From: an uncultured Coriobacteriales bacterium
GTDB lineage: Bacteria > Actinomycetota > Coriobacteriia > Coriobacteriales > UMGS124
Length of the DNA stretch: 64,000 nt
Assembly: GCA_934636245.1 (NCBI GenBank)
Contig: CAKUAI010000006.1
Span: forward strand, 62,001-126,000
Direction: 5' to 3'
Position 1 is the first letter of the stretch, and the number at the start of each line of letters is the position of its first letter. The notes beneath the pieces are model-generated. The model was given only the letters and a program-made list of their open reading frames with translations. It searched no databases and was not told the DNA's origin. Below are positions 47,174-55,827 of this stretch, in pieces. The position numbers were made by a program, and so were the translations under genes.

Positions 47174-48400
47174 TTAGAAGTAGCGCTCGAGCATGCCCTT
47201 GAGCGCCTTGCCGTGACGGGCCTCGTCGCGGGCCATCTCGTGCACGGTGTCGTGGATGGCATCCAGGCCGTTCTTCTTGGCGCAGGTAGCAAGCTCGACC
47301 TTGCCGGCGGTGGCACCGAACTCGCAGTCGACACGCCAAGCGAGGTTCTCCTTGGTGGAGGCGGTCATGTGCGGCTCAAGCTCGCTGCCCAGAAGCTCGG
47401 CGAACTTGGCGGCATGCTCGGCCTCCTCGAAGGCAGCCGTCTTCCAGTACTCGCCGATCTCGGGGTAGCCCTCGCGGCAGGCGATGCGGGCCATGCACAG
47501 GTACATGCCCACCTCGGAGCACTCGCCGGTGAAGTTAGCCTTGAGCTGGTCGAAGATGTACTGCTTGTCCTCGTCGGAGATGTTCTCGTTGTTCTTGACG
47601 GTCTTGGCGTACACGCCGTACTCATGCTCGGCGGCAAGCTTCAGCTCGCCCTCGACCTTCTCGAACATGGAGGCAGGGGCATGGCACACCGGGCACTCCG
47701 CCGGGGGCTCGGCGCCTTCGTAGATGTAACCGCAGACCTTGCAGACCCACTTTGCAGACATAGGTGTTCCTTCCTCTCCTTGCGAGACGGGCTGAGCCGA
47801 CTCGCGTGTTTGGGTGATTTGAGCAGGCGCTTCCTCCACGCGGGCAGCCTGCAGGGCGGGCACGGAACCAACGGCCGCGCCAGCAAGCTCGGGGGTGCCC
47901 TTGCCAAGAACGGCACGGGGGCCCGCCTTGAGACGAGTGCGGTACTCGGCATACGTGAGGCTCGGGGCATCGCGCAGGCAGCGTGCCTCCACCACACGAG
48001 CGGTGATTTGCACGTGGCTGCCGAGTTCGAGCGTCTCGATGACCTCGCACGACACCACGGCGCTGGCCCGCAGGGAATAGAGCAGGTCATTGCCCGTGCG
48101 CTCGAAGCCCTCGAGGTCGGAGAACTTATCGGCGCTGCGACCCGACTGCATGCCGAAGCGCTGGAAGAACTCCGCCGGGGTGTCCTGCGCGAGAACCGAC
48201 AGGTTGAAGCAGCGTGAGGAGCGGATGAGCTCGGGCGTGTAGTTGCCCGCCATGCACGACACCGTGATGCACTTGGGCTCGGCGGCGGACTGAATCACCG
48301 CGTCGACGATGCACGCGTTGTCCTTGCCTTGCCACTTCGTGCTGAGCAGGTACAGGCCATAACTCAGCTTGTAAAAAGCCTTTGAGTCGATCTGAGCCAT
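47174..48400 (-). CDS. Flavin reductase-rubredoxin-rubrerythrin fusion
   Basis: The protein has 408 residues. Residues 1-165 are an FMN-binding flavin-reductase/flavoredoxin domain (LYLLSTKWQGKDNACIVDAV, CITVSCMAGNYTPELIRSSR, LRASAVVSCEVIETLELGSH). After a linker a rubredoxin domain follows at about residues 214-245 (WVCKVCGYIYEGAEP, then CPVCHAP), then a ferritin-like rubrerythrin domain (GECSEVGMYLCMARIACREG, AAFEEAEHAAKFAELLGSEL) to the end. The parts make an NAD(P)H/ferredoxin-driven peroxide or oxygen reductase. The codon for MSAKWV at 47761 has AGGAAGG seven bases upstream, so a short rubredoxin-rubrerythrin form may also be made. A Fur/PerR-type palindrome lies upstream. Confidence 0.87.
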   Translation of the reverse strand: MAQIDSKAFYKLSYGLYLLSTKWQGKDNACIVDAVIQSAAEPKCITVSCMAGNYTPELIRSSRCFNLSVLAQDTPAEFFQRFGMQSGRSADKFSDLEGFERTGNDLLYSLRASAVVSCEVIETLELGSHVQITARVVEARCLRDAPSLTYAEYRTRLKAGPRAVLGKGTPELAGAAVGSVPALQAARVEEAPAQITQTRESAQPVSQGEEGTPMSAKWVCKVCGYIYEGAEPPAECPVCHAPASMFEKVEGELKLAAEHEYGVYAKTVKNNENISDEDKQYIFDQLKANFTGECSEVGMYLCMARIACREGYPEIGEYWKTAAFEEAEHAAKFAELLGSELEPHMTASTKENLAWRVDCEFGATAGKVELATCAKKNGLDAIHDTVHEMARDEARHGKALKGMLERYF

Positions 48401-48454
48401 CCTCGTCTCCCCCGTTTGCACAACCCGCCTACATCTGGACATATTAAACCTTTT

Positions 48455-48471
48455 TTGAGAATGATTCTCAA
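48455..48471. promoter_or_regulatory. Fur/PerR-type operator
   Basis: TTGAGAATGATTCTCAA is a perfect palindrome with a central G. It lies 54 bases before the start of the rubrerythrin fusion and 143 before the divergent dehydrogenase, in AT-rich DNA. It has the 7-1-7 form of Fur/PerR-family sites (PerR is TTATAATnATTATAA). An oxidative-stress gene downstream makes PerR or Fur control plausible. Confidence 0.75.
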
Positions 48472-48613
48472 TAAGGAATAAGACGCGCGAATTCTTCATA
48501 TTGCAACGGGCCCGCAGCGCGAGATTCCGTCGCGTGAAACTGTAGGCTTCCCCGCGCCAACGTGCAATAATCAAACTGCTTGCAATAAACGCCCTATCAC
48601 GGGAGGTATCGCT

Positions 48614-49747
48614 ATGGCTGCATCGCATGGACAAACGACCGAGACGCGCCCCTATGTGCCCTGGGAGCTGATGCACGACTTTATGTGCGACGCGTTCGTG
48701 GGGTACGGCGTGCCGCGCGAGGACGCCGAGATCTGCACCGACGTGCTGCTCGAAGCCGACCGTCGCGGCATCGAGAGCCATGGATGCAACCGCTTCAAGC
48801 CCATCTACCTCGACCGCATCCGCCGCGGGACCCTGTTGCCCACCACGCAGATCGAGGTGCTCAAAGAGACGCCCACCACGCTCGTGATTGACGCGCATGA
48901 CGGCATGGGCATGGTGGCTAGCCACTACATGATGACGAGGCTCATCGAAAAAGCCAAGGCGTGCGGCATGGCTGGCGGCGCCATCCGCAACTCCACGCAC
49001 TACGGCATCGCCGGGTACTGGACCAACATGGCCAGCAGCCAGGGCCTCATCGGCCTCACCGGCACCAACGCCCGCCCCTCCATCGCCCCCACCTTCGGCG
49101 TGGAGAACATGATGGGCACAAACCCCCTCACCTTCTCGCTTCCCACCGACGAGGACTTCCCCTTCTGCATCGACTGCGCCACGAGCATCGTGCAGCGCGG
49201 CAAGATCGAGTATTACGCGCGCCAGGGTAAGCCCACGCCCGCCGGCATGGTGGTGGGCCACGACGGCAAGACAATGACCGACAGCGAGGAGATTCTGCGC
49301 GCGCTCGTCGCTGGCGAGGCGGCGCTCGCTCCCCTGGGCGGCGTGGGCGAAGAACTCGCAGGTTACAAGGGCTATGGCTACGCCGCCGTGGTCGAGGTCC
49401 TCTCGGCTGCCCTGTCGGGCGGCCAGTTCATGAAGGCGCTCACCGGCGTGGCGCCCGACGGCAGCCCGCAGATGTACCACCTGGGCCACTTCTTCTTCGT
49501 GGTGGACCCCGAGGCCTTCATGGGCGTCGATGTGTTCCGCGAGACGGCCGGCGACATCTGTCGTGCACTGCGTGCCTCCGAGAAAGCCCCTGGGCAGGAG
49601 CGCATCTACACCGCCGGCGAGAAGGAATACCTCGTCTGGCTCGACCGCAAGGACAAGGGCGTGCCCGTGGGCGAGTCGGTCCAACGCGAGCTCACCGCCG
49701 TGCGTGACGAGCTGGGCCTGGAGTACACGTTCCCGTTTGAGGGATAG
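48614..49747 (+). CDS. Ldh_2-family malate/L-lactate-type dehydrogenase
   Basis: The protein has 377 residues. Family features are LLEADRRGIESHGCNRFKPI with the catalytic His, GMGMVASHYMMTRLIEKAKA, FGVENMMGTNPLTFSLPTDE and AGYKGYGYAAVVEVLSAALS. It is NAD(P)-linked and reduces or oxidises a 2-hydroxyacid; this family includes malate, ureidoglycolate and sulfolactate dehydrogenases, so the substrate is open. GGGAGG precedes the ATG. Confidence 0.88.
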   Translation: MAASHGQTTETRPYVPWELMHDFMCDAFVGYGVPREDAEICTDVLLEADRRGIESHGCNRFKPIYLDRIRRGTLLPTTQIEVLKETPTTLVIDAHDGMGMVASHYMMTRLIEKAKACGMAGGAIRNSTHYGIAGYWTNMASSQGLIGLTGTNARPSIAPTFGVENMMGTNPLTFSLPTDEDFPFCIDCATSIVQRGKIEYYARQGKPTPAGMVVGHDGKTMTDSEEILRALVAGEAALAPLGGVGEELAGYKGYGYAAVVEVLSAALSGGQFMKALTGVAPDGSPQMYHLGHFFFVVDPEAFMGVDVFRETAGDICRALRASEKAPGQERIYTAGEKEYLVWLDRKDKGVPVGESVQRELTAVRDELGLEYTFPFEG

Positions 49748-49758
49748 GCAAGAAAGGG

Positions 49759-49786
49759 ACGGGGCCAGGGTCAAAACCCTGGCCCC
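49759..49786. terminator. Terminator between convergent genes
   Basis: CGGGGCCAGGGT pairs with ACCCTGGCCCCG around a four-base CAAA loop. It lies between the dehydrogenase and the convergent DUF1648 gene and can end both. Confidence 0.7.
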
Positions 49787-49789
49787 GAC

Positions 49790-50914
49790 TTATGCCAATC
49801 GCATGCTCAGCAAGACAACGAGGACGATGAAGGCGCACAGGCCGAGGATGAAAAGCCAGCTGGCGGGACGGGCAAAGTTCATGGTCCAGCCAACGGAGAA
49901 GCGTTTGGCCACAAACACGGCCGGGTCGTCGGGGTTCCAGTAGAAGACGCCGGCCTTCCAGTGCTCGTCCTGGTCGGTGCGCATCTCGTCGTCGCCATGG
50001 GCGAGACCCACGGCGCGAGAACCGTTTTGCCCATAGCGCACGAACAGCACGATACTCCACACCAGGGTGGCAACGACGAGCACGGTGAGCGCGATGCCCC
50101 ACGTACCCAGGCTCACCCAGCCCGCATCGCACAGGGGCAAGGTGCCGAATGCAATCATGAGCAGGACGTTCATTGCCAACGTGAAGCGACTCCATGCACG
50201 GGCGAACAACGCATAGCCCAGAGCGCTCGCGTGCGGTGCCTCAGGCGCGACGGGACGCGAAGCGCGCACGATGGAGAGATGCGCGCCGGCAACGCACAGC
50301 CACACGAACAGCTGGAGCAGCGGCGGGAACGCCACGAGCCAGAGCGACTTGTCGGCATAGGAGTTCACATTGCCTGCCAGGTCCATATGCATGGGCACCT
50401 GCTCGGGCATCTGGGGATAGAGGATGAACCCAAGGGCGACCGTAAGCGCGACAAGCGGCAAACACACCAGCTCGGCGGCAAGCGGGATCGGGCGAGGCAG
50501 CGGCGAGCCGTCGGGGTTGTCAGTCACCGTCACGCGCTCCATCGACGCGGCACGCCAGCCGCGCTCCTGCTTGAGCGCCTTCACCTTCGCGCGAAAACGC
50601 AGCATGAGGGCGAAGGAGACGACCGTCTGAAGCAACACGGCGCCAACCAGGACCCAGGCAACGGCGTCGCCCCAGCCCGTCGCGATGCCGCATGCCACAA
50701 CAGCGACGATGCCGACAAGCGTGAGCAGGACGACCGCGAGCGCATAGGTGCGCTTCATGCGGCGCACCTCGGGCTCTGTGTGCGCAATCGGGGGAACGGT
50801 GACGGCAAACAGCTCGCGGCTCGACATCATGTAAGGGATGGCGGCCTGCAAGCCGCCGCTCACCACCAGCGTGCCGATGAGCAAGGCAATCATTGCAAAC
50901 GTGAAATCAGCCAT
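49790..50914 (-). CDS. DUF1648/DUF5808-type membrane protein
   Basis: The protein has 374 residues with about eight membrane helices. The central part (GFILYPQMPEQVPMHMDLAG, then NVNSYADKSLWLVAFPPLLQ) is the DUF1648 hallmark seen in SdpI-like immunity proteins. The C-terminus (HWKAGVFYWNPDDPAVFVAK, then RFSVGWTMNFARP) fits DUF5808. The GntR gene starts the operon 11 bases before it, so it is probably controlled by that regulator, as in other GntR (YtrA-type)/membrane-protein pairs linked to envelope stress. Confidence 0.82.
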   Translation of the reverse strand: MADFTFAMIALLIGTLVVSGGLQAAIPYMMSSRELFAVTVPPIAHTEPEVRRMKRTYALAVVLLTLVGIVAVVACGIATGWGDAVAWVLVGAVLLQTVVSFALMLRFRAKVKALKQERGWRAASMERVTVTDNPDGSPLPRPIPLAAELVCLPLVALTVALGFILYPQMPEQVPMHMDLAGNVNSYADKSLWLVAFPPLLQLFVWLCVAGAHLSIVRASRPVAPEAPHASALGYALFARAWSRFTLAMNVLLMIAFGTLPLCDAGWVSLGTWGIALTVLVVATLVWSIVLFVRYGQNGSRAVGLAHGDDEMRTDQDEHWKAGVFYWNPDDPAVFVAKRFSVGWTMNFARPASWLFILGLCAFIVLVVLLSMRLA

Positions 50915-50925
50915 GATAGGGCTCC

Positions 50926-51375
50926 TTAGCGCGAGGGTTGGGTACGGTCAGGATTGTCGGCTTTAGGATCGGCCGATGCCGATGGCGTGCCAAACATCGT
51001 ATCTGCCAGGTCTTTCGCCATCTCGAGAAAGGTCTGGCGGTCACCGCCGGCCGCCGCATAGTCGCGCGCCGCAGCGGCAAGCGCGTCGCTCAGGCGCCTG
51101 TCCGCCTCGGCGGCAAGGCCCTCGTCGCGCGAGCGCATGGGCTGGGCGACAAACGCCCCCGCACGGCCGCGCACCACCAGATAGCCATCGTCGCGCAGCA
51201 GGGCGTACGCCTTGTTGACCGTGTGCAGGTTGATGCCCAGATCCACCGCAAGCGACCTCACAGAGGGCAGCGCGTCGCCCTCGACCAGCTCCCCTGCCGC
51301 AATCGCCGCCACAACCTGGTCCCTCACCTGCTGGTATATGGGAACTCCCAGCGACTGATCAATGCGAACAATCAT
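50926..51375 (-). CDS. GntR-family (YtrA-type) transcription regulator
   Basis: The protein has 149 residues. The N-terminal winged helix is canonical: QSLGVPIYQQVRDQVVAAIA, GDALPSVRSLAVDLGINLHT, then VNKAYALLRDDGYLVVRGRA. A short C-terminal helical part replaces a large ligand domain, the YtrA subgroup pattern. The neighbouring membrane gene is the likely target. The short spacer 51376-51468 carries TTCTAGTTGTTCTAGTACAG, with repeated TTCTAGT, a possible operator. Confidence 0.88.
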   Translation of the reverse strand: MIVRIDQSLGVPIYQQVRDQVVAAIAAGELVEGDALPSVRSLAVDLGINLHTVNKAYALLRDDGYLVVRGRAGAFVAQPMRSRDEGLAAEADRRLSDALAAAARDYAAAGGDRQTFLEMAKDLADTMFGTPSASADPKADNPDRTQPSR

Positions 51376-51468
51376 GCGCCCTCCCCTACGTCGCCTTCTC
51401 TTTGACTGTCAGTGTATCATGTCTGTTCTAGTTGTTCTAGTACAGATAGAACACTATGATCGCTCTAT

Positions 51469-51765
51469 TGGTAGCAAAACGAGTTTCGGAGTAGTTTTTT
51501 CCGACCGGCTGGCAGCAAAATGAGTTTCGGAGTAGTCGCTGCAATCCCACTGGCAACAAATTGAGTTTCGGAGCAGAAGTGACCATATCAATATGCTCAA
51601 AATAGCAATGCAAGACCAGGTCAAAGTCTAAAACCGACGCCTTCTCCGACTAAAACAGTCTCAAAACCCGGTCTCCAGGTAAGACAGCGATGATTTCACT
51701 ACTCCGAAACTCGATTCCCTGCCAATAGGGACCTCTCAACTACTCCGAAACTCATTTTTTAGCCA
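51469..51765. repeat. Array of five 27-bp repeats, 41-bp period, in two opposed groups
   Basis: Copies at 51469-51495, 51510-51536 and 51551-51577 (plus) and at 51698-51724 and 51739-51765 (inverted) share the core GAGTTTCGGAGTAGT (the third has GAGTTTCGGAGCAG) preceded by TGG and an A-rich stretch. Starts within each group are exactly 41 bases apart. The 120 bases between the groups have no gene. The rest of 51376-51854 is also non-coding. Function unknown; could be a protein-binding array or a structured chromosomal repeat. Confidence 0.85.
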
Positions 51766-51783
51766 AGCTTGCAACCAAAACGC

Positions 51784-51822
51784 AAGCGGCAGGCCCAGCG
51801 TGAACCGGGCCTGCCGCTTTCA
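51784..51822. terminator. Strong hairpin next to repeat array
   Basis: AAGCGGCAGGCCC pairs perfectly with GGGCCTGCCGCTT around a ten-base loop, with TTT after it on the plus strand and GCGTTTTGG on the minus strand. It could end transcription of the minus-strand fragment at 51855 or isolate the repeats. Confidence 0.65.
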
Positions 51823-51854
51823 ATGGTTAGCAGTCGTTGAACCGCTGTTTGCCA

Positions 51855-52136
51855 TTACTTTGAGGGGTCGCTGGCGACTGCCCAATCTGCGCCGGTATCA
51901 AGGCCCCACATGTTGAAAACCTCGTTGTAGAAGGGGGGACGGGAGTAATCGAGAGCATAGTCATACTGTGCCTCGAAGTTGAACCCGAACCCAGAGACGC
52001 CCCACCCGCACGCGCAGTCCATGAAAGCCTGGAGCTTGGAGGCGGGAATGCAGAACGTGGCGTCGGTCTGCTTGGTGCGGGCGCGCACCACCTCTCCGCA
52101 GTCGGGGAAGCACACCTGGTAGTTGTTGCGGTCCAT
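51855..52136 (-). CDS. Hypothetical protein, possibly a C-terminal gene fragment
   Basis: From the ATG at 52136 this gives 93 residues: MDRNNYQVCFPDCGEVVRAR, TDATFCIPASKLQAFMDCAC, GVSGFGFNFEAQYDYALDYS. The frame stays open further upstream (VDSCVYELVNT) but crosses an inverted repeat (AAGGCTCC/GGAGCCTT) that would not be expected inside a gene. No family is recognised. It may be a true small gene or the end of a larger decayed one. I see no good ribosome site. Confidence 0.45.
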   Translation of the reverse strand: MDRNNYQVCFPDCGEVVRARTKQTDATFCIPASKLQAFMDCACGWGVSGFGFNFEAQYDYALDYSRPPFYNEVFNMWGLDTGADWAVASDPSK

Positions 52137-52319
52137 GGTGTTGACCAGTTCGTAGACGCACGAGTCGACAGATAAAAATAGTCCAACCAAGAAGGCTCCC
52201 CAGCGACAAAGCGCCAAGGAGCCTTGGGTATGAGGGTGTGTGTTTGGGCGGTTTGACTGACACATGCCGGAATCCCTGCCCCGCCCAGGCAGAGAGACCG
52301 ACTGGGTTTTAAGCCTGGT

Positions 52320-53423
52320 TTATACCAAGTGCCACAGGGGCGCACTTGCGGCAAGGGCGTCAAACTTCAGAACCCACATGCCGCGCTCACCGCCGCTGAT
52401 GAGATAGCCCTCGGGCTTTGTGGGGTGCAAGGCCAAGGAAGTTGTCTTCCAACCCGTGTGGTCAGCACGGTCAAACGGCACAACATTGGCGATGGCAACC
52501 ATATCCGCGTTAAAAATCACAGCACGGCCAGCCGGATAGAATGCCTGATAGAGGTTGCCGCTCGCATCAAGTCTGCTGGAATCAGGACCGTGCAGGCCCT
52601 GTCCCTGGTACACCACACAGCAGCTCAAAAAGCCCGGCTTTGCCACGCCGTCCTTGAGCGAGACCTTGATAATGCGATTCAGCCCCGTCTCAGACACATA
52701 CAGGCTCGAGCATGTGGAGTCAAACGTAATGCCGTTGGGCGTTACGAGACCGCCGATCACCTCGTTGATCTCCTGATAATCACTCTCAGCGCTTGCACGG
52801 TATACCCCACCCGTGGGATTGAACATGCCCGCGTTGAAATTGTCAAAGTACAAGTCTCCCGTGTTGGCGTCGAACACCAAGTCATTCGGCATGATTGTCG
52901 TTGCGACATCCAGGGCGTCAAGGGGTAGCTCACCGAGCGGCTCCTCGGAACCCCCTTCCGGATACAGCCAGATGTGGCCCGACATGTCGGCGACGAAGAA
53001 CCTCCCGTCTTCATGGATGGCAATACCGTTGAACGAGGCGTTGGCCTTGTAGATGAAGCGCTCGACCGCACCGGCTTCGTCGATGCGGCATATTTCGGAC
53101 GAGGTCACGCCCTCACCGTCGACCTTCTCACGAAAACGGTGACACACGTACATCGCGCCGTCCCGGTCAAAAACCAGCCCCTCAAGCGCATCGGTCTGAC
53201 TACCCGGAGCAACCTCGGCAAAAGGCTGGGCCGTGATCGTCGGCAGCCCGGCGACATCGCTTGGCAAAGCAAGCGCGGCGCCAGCCGCCAGGGACGCAAC
53301 ATCGACGCTCTCTTGCGTCGAAGCGTCCGCATAAGCCTCTTCCGAAGAGAGGCAGACGCCAGCCGCAAGAGCCGCCCCAAGCGCCGATCCGACAAAAGAC
53401 CTGCGAGACACTGTAACGTGCAT
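52320..53423 (-). CDS. SMP-30/gluconolactonase-like beta-propeller, Tat-exported
   Basis: The protein has 367 residues. A Tat signal is present at the start (VSRRSFVGSALGAALAAGV). The rest has SMP-30/gluconolactonase/LRE-type propeller repeats: LEGLVFDRDGAMYVCHRFRE, SFNGIAIHEDGRFFVADMSG, VTPNGITFDSTCSSLYVSET. It acts outside the membrane. It may hydrolyse a lactone or bind the substrate of the neighbouring reductase; the adjacent FAD reductase is also Tat-exported, so a shared pathway is likely. Confidence 0.83.
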   Translation of the reverse strand: MHVTVSRRSFVGSALGAALAAGVCLSSEEAYADASTQESVDVASLAAGAALALPSDVAGLPTITAQPFAEVAPGSQTDALEGLVFDRDGAMYVCHRFREKVDGEGVTSSEICRIDEAGAVERFIYKANASFNGIAIHEDGRFFVADMSGHIWLYPEGGSEEPLGELPLDALDVATTIMPNDLVFDANTGDLYFDNFNAGMFNPTGGVYRASAESDYQEINEVIGGLVTPNGITFDSTCSSLYVSETGLNRIIKVSLKDGVAKPGFLSCCVVYQGQGLHGPDSSRLDASGNLYQAFYPAGRAVIFNADMVAIANVVPFDRADHTGWKTTSLALHPTKPEGYLISGGERGMWVLKFDALAASAPLWHLV

Positions 53424-53481
53424 AATGGCAGTCCCCCTTAATCATACATGGGGCCATTCACTATGCCCCCCTTGAATAATA

Positions 53482-55047
53482 CTACAGGCTTGCGACATAG
53501 CCACCCGTGATGTAACCGAACGTAACGCAGCGACCCACGGACAGGCCCATGGTCGACAGCGAATAGTCGGTCGCCGAATAGAACGGGCCGGAGCAGTTGC
53601 CGGCAGCAAACAGGCCGGGGATGAGATTGCCCTCGGCGTCCTTGCACTGACCGTTGGGGTCGATAACGAGACCGGCCGGAATCGCCGCAATTTGGTACTC
53701 GCGAGGCATGGCGTAGAACGGCGCCTCGGCCACGGGCTGCATATACTTGGACGCCTTGCCGAAATCCACATCGGCGCCCTGCTCGCACAGCTCGTTGTAG
53801 CGCTCGACCGTGGACACAAAGGTGTCGACAGGAACGCCCATGGCCTCTGCCAGGTCCTCAAGGGTATCGGCGCTCAACAGAACGCCCTTCTCGACAAACG
53901 TCGCAATCTGCTCGGGGGTGCCATTGGCCACAGTCTTTACCGTGGGATCGCTGCCCCAGCCAAACACCTGGTCGGAATAATTGGCATCAAAGATGGAGTA
54001 CATGCGGTGCTCAGGCTGGTCGCGCAGAATGGTGTTGCGTGCGCCATAGGCAACATCCTCGTACATAAAGCGCTCGCCATTGATGTTCACCGCAAGGAAG
54101 GGCTCCTCGCGGAAGCACCCCGCGCCTCCATGAATCATCTTGCAGTGGCACCCGGGCTCCATGACAGCGCCTGCGGCCATGCCCATGAGATGGCCGTCGC
54201 CCGTCTTGAAAGACTGCTTGCGACCAAAAACCTGGGCGTCTACGCAATAGTGCTCAACGAGGGCCTCGTTGTTCTGATAGTCGCCCGTAGCAAGGATGAC
54301 ACCCTTTGCGGCATTGAACTTAATGTAGTTGCCCTCGGCATCCTTGCCCACGACGCCCGTCACCGCGCCGTCCTCAATCACGAGCTGCACGCCGGGAGTG
54401 TTGTAGTAAATGTCAACCCCAAACTCGTCAGCCGCGCCAGCGAGAGCCTGCGTGGGGTTCATCATGCCGCCCGTGAACAGCCAGCCGCGAACCTGGCAAT
54501 TGCCGTCGGCGTATTCGTGATTCTTGGAATCGCTCTCGACAAAATCGGTATACCCGATTTCGTCGAGCTTGCCCATGTACCAATCAACGGCCTCCCCGGA
54601 CATCTCGGCATACTCGCGCTGCAGGGAGAGGCTCGGGCGATGGTCGTACAGGGTGTGCATCTCATGGACATACTCGGCAAGACCCACCTCGGTCGACTCT
54701 TCTTTCACCACGCGGGCACACAGCATGCCCTGGGCGAGAGCCACCTCTTCCTTCTGCAGAACGGCGACAGAGGCGCCCTTTTCGGCAGCCGCAAGGGCGG
54801 CAGGCATACCCGTGGTGCCACAGCCCACAATCACGACATCGTAGTTCTTCTCATCGGCGAAGTCGGTGATGGCGTCAATGACAACCGGAGTCGCCTCGAG
54901 CTCGGCAGGCAGGATGCCTCCCGGCAGCACGGCGCTCTCATCCAAAGCAGCCTCATCGGCAAGCGCAGGACCTGCGCAAACAGCGGCACCAACTCCCATG
55001 GCGCCGACCAACTGCAGGGCTTCGCGACGAGTCGTGGCAGTATTCAT
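53482..55047 (-). CDS. FAD-dependent reductase, fumarate reductase/urocanate reductase type, Tat-exported
   Basis: The protein has 521 residues. A Tat signal (TATTRREALQLVGAMGVGAA) is followed by the FAD-binding fold YDVVIVGCGTTGMPAALAAA. QVRGWLFTGGMMNPTQALAG, and the conserved FMYEDVAYGARNTILRDQPE and IPGLFAAGNCSGPFYSATDY at the C-terminus fit the flavoprotein subunit of the fumarate reductase/KSTD superfamily. There is no CxxCH haem domain, so electrons must come from another carrier. The electron acceptor is an unsaturated organic substrate, not identified. Confidence 0.88.
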   Translation of the reverse strand: MNTATTRREALQLVGAMGVGAAVCAGPALADEAALDESAVLPGGILPAELEATPVVIDAITDFADEKNYDVVIVGCGTTGMPAALAAAEKGASVAVLQKEEVALAQGMLCARVVKEESTEVGLAEYVHEMHTLYDHRPSLSLQREYAEMSGEAVDWYMGKLDEIGYTDFVESDSKNHEYADGNCQVRGWLFTGGMMNPTQALAGAADEFGVDIYYNTPGVQLVIEDGAVTGVVGKDAEGNYIKFNAAKGVILATGDYQNNEALVEHYCVDAQVFGRKQSFKTGDGHLMGMAAGAVMEPGCHCKMIHGGAGCFREEPFLAVNINGERFMYEDVAYGARNTILRDQPEHRMYSIFDANYSDQVFGWGSDPTVKTVANGTPEQIATFVEKGVLLSADTLEDLAEAMGVPVDTFVSTVERYNELCEQGADVDFGKASKYMQPVAEAPFYAMPREYQIAAIPAGLVIDPNGQCKDAEGNLIPGLFAAGNCSGPFYSATDYSLSTMGLSVGRCVTFGYITGGYVASL

Positions 55048-55092
55048 GAAACGATTTCCTTTCCCTTGGCTGCGCGTATTGGACATGCCAGC

Positions 55093-55132
55093 AAAAAGAG
55101 GGCCGACGATGCGGTTTGAACCGTCGGCCCTC
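55093..55132 (-). terminator. Terminator after the molybdopterin reductase operon
   Basis: On the minus strand GAGGGCCGACG pairs with CGTCGGCCCTC and is followed by TTTTT. It ends the two-gene molybdopterin/ferredoxin operon. The FAD reductase is thus probably expressed from its own promoter, unless there is read-through. Confidence 0.85.
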
Positions 55133-55152
55133 GGTTGCCCATCAAAGTCGGA

Positions 55153-55824
55153 TTAGTAATTCGGCAATCCGAAACCGTGGCCGCCCTGGGTCACCGTGAA
55201 GTCAATGCCGTCGGCCTGCCACACCTTGTTGCGCAGGATGTAGCGGATGGTGGGACCGTTGCCCTCGTCAGGCACGGTATAGACATCATCCTCGGTGAAG
55301 GGAGCAACGACCTCGCCGAGGGTCTTCTCGTAACCGCCGCGGAAACTCATCATCGAGGGGTCCTCGTCGATGTCGCCGTACCACTTGGCCAGGCCCACGC
55401 ACTGGCTGACGCACTGGGGAATGCCGCCCTCGTCGGTAATCTCCTTGCAGAGGTTGCACTTCTGCACGACGTTCTTGTCCTCGTTGAGATAGCGCGCACC
55501 ATAAGGGCAGGCCGGCACGCATGCCTGACAGCCGATGCACTGCTCGGCATCAATTTGGACCGTACCGTCGTCGAGCTTGACGGAGGCACCGGTGGGGCAA
55601 ACCTGCACGCACTCGGGATTGGCGCAATGCTGGCACTGCATGGGCAGGTAGTACCAGTCGACATCGGGGAAGGCGGCACCTTCATACTTGGGATAGGGGC
55701 CCACGCGCAACACCCTGTTCCAGAAGTTACCGATCGGGACCTCGTTTACCGTCTTGCAGGCGGCGTTGCAGCCCATGCAACCGATGCAACGGTTGAGGTC
55801 GACCACCAAAGTATGCTGCGACAT
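55153..55824 (-). CDS. Four-cluster ferredoxin subunit of a molybdopterin reductase
   Basis: The protein has 223 residues. Four [4Fe-4S] motifs are present: CIGCMGCNAACK, CQHCANPECVQVC, CIGCQACVPACPYG, and CNLCKEITDEGGIPQCVSQC. It passes electrons to the molybdopterin subunit, as DmsB/PhsB-type subunits do. It starts three bases after the large subunit stop. No membrane anchor subunit follows; a terminator does. Confidence 0.92.
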   Translation of the reverse strand: MSQHTLVVDLNRCIGCMGCNAACKTVNEVPIGNFWNRVLRVGPYPKYEGAAFPDVDWYYLPMQCQHCANPECVQVCPTGASVKLDDGTVQIDAEQCIGCQACVPACPYGARYLNEDKNVVQKCNLCKEITDEGGIPQCVSQCVGLAKWYGDIDEDPSMMSFRGGYEKTLGEVVAPFTEDDVYTVPDEGNGPTIRYILRNKVWQADGIDFTVTQGGHGFGLPNY

Positions 55825-55827
55825 GGA

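Noticed and set aside
48401..49774. Extension of the rubrerythrin fusion to a 866-residue frame
   Set aside because: The extra part runs antisense through the dehydrogenase gene and across the Fur/PerR-type site; the ATG at 48400 has a good ribosome site.
51469..51577. Short regularly spaced repeats as a CRISPR array
   Set aside because: Spacers are only 14 bases, repeats vary, part of the array is inverted, and no cas gene is near.
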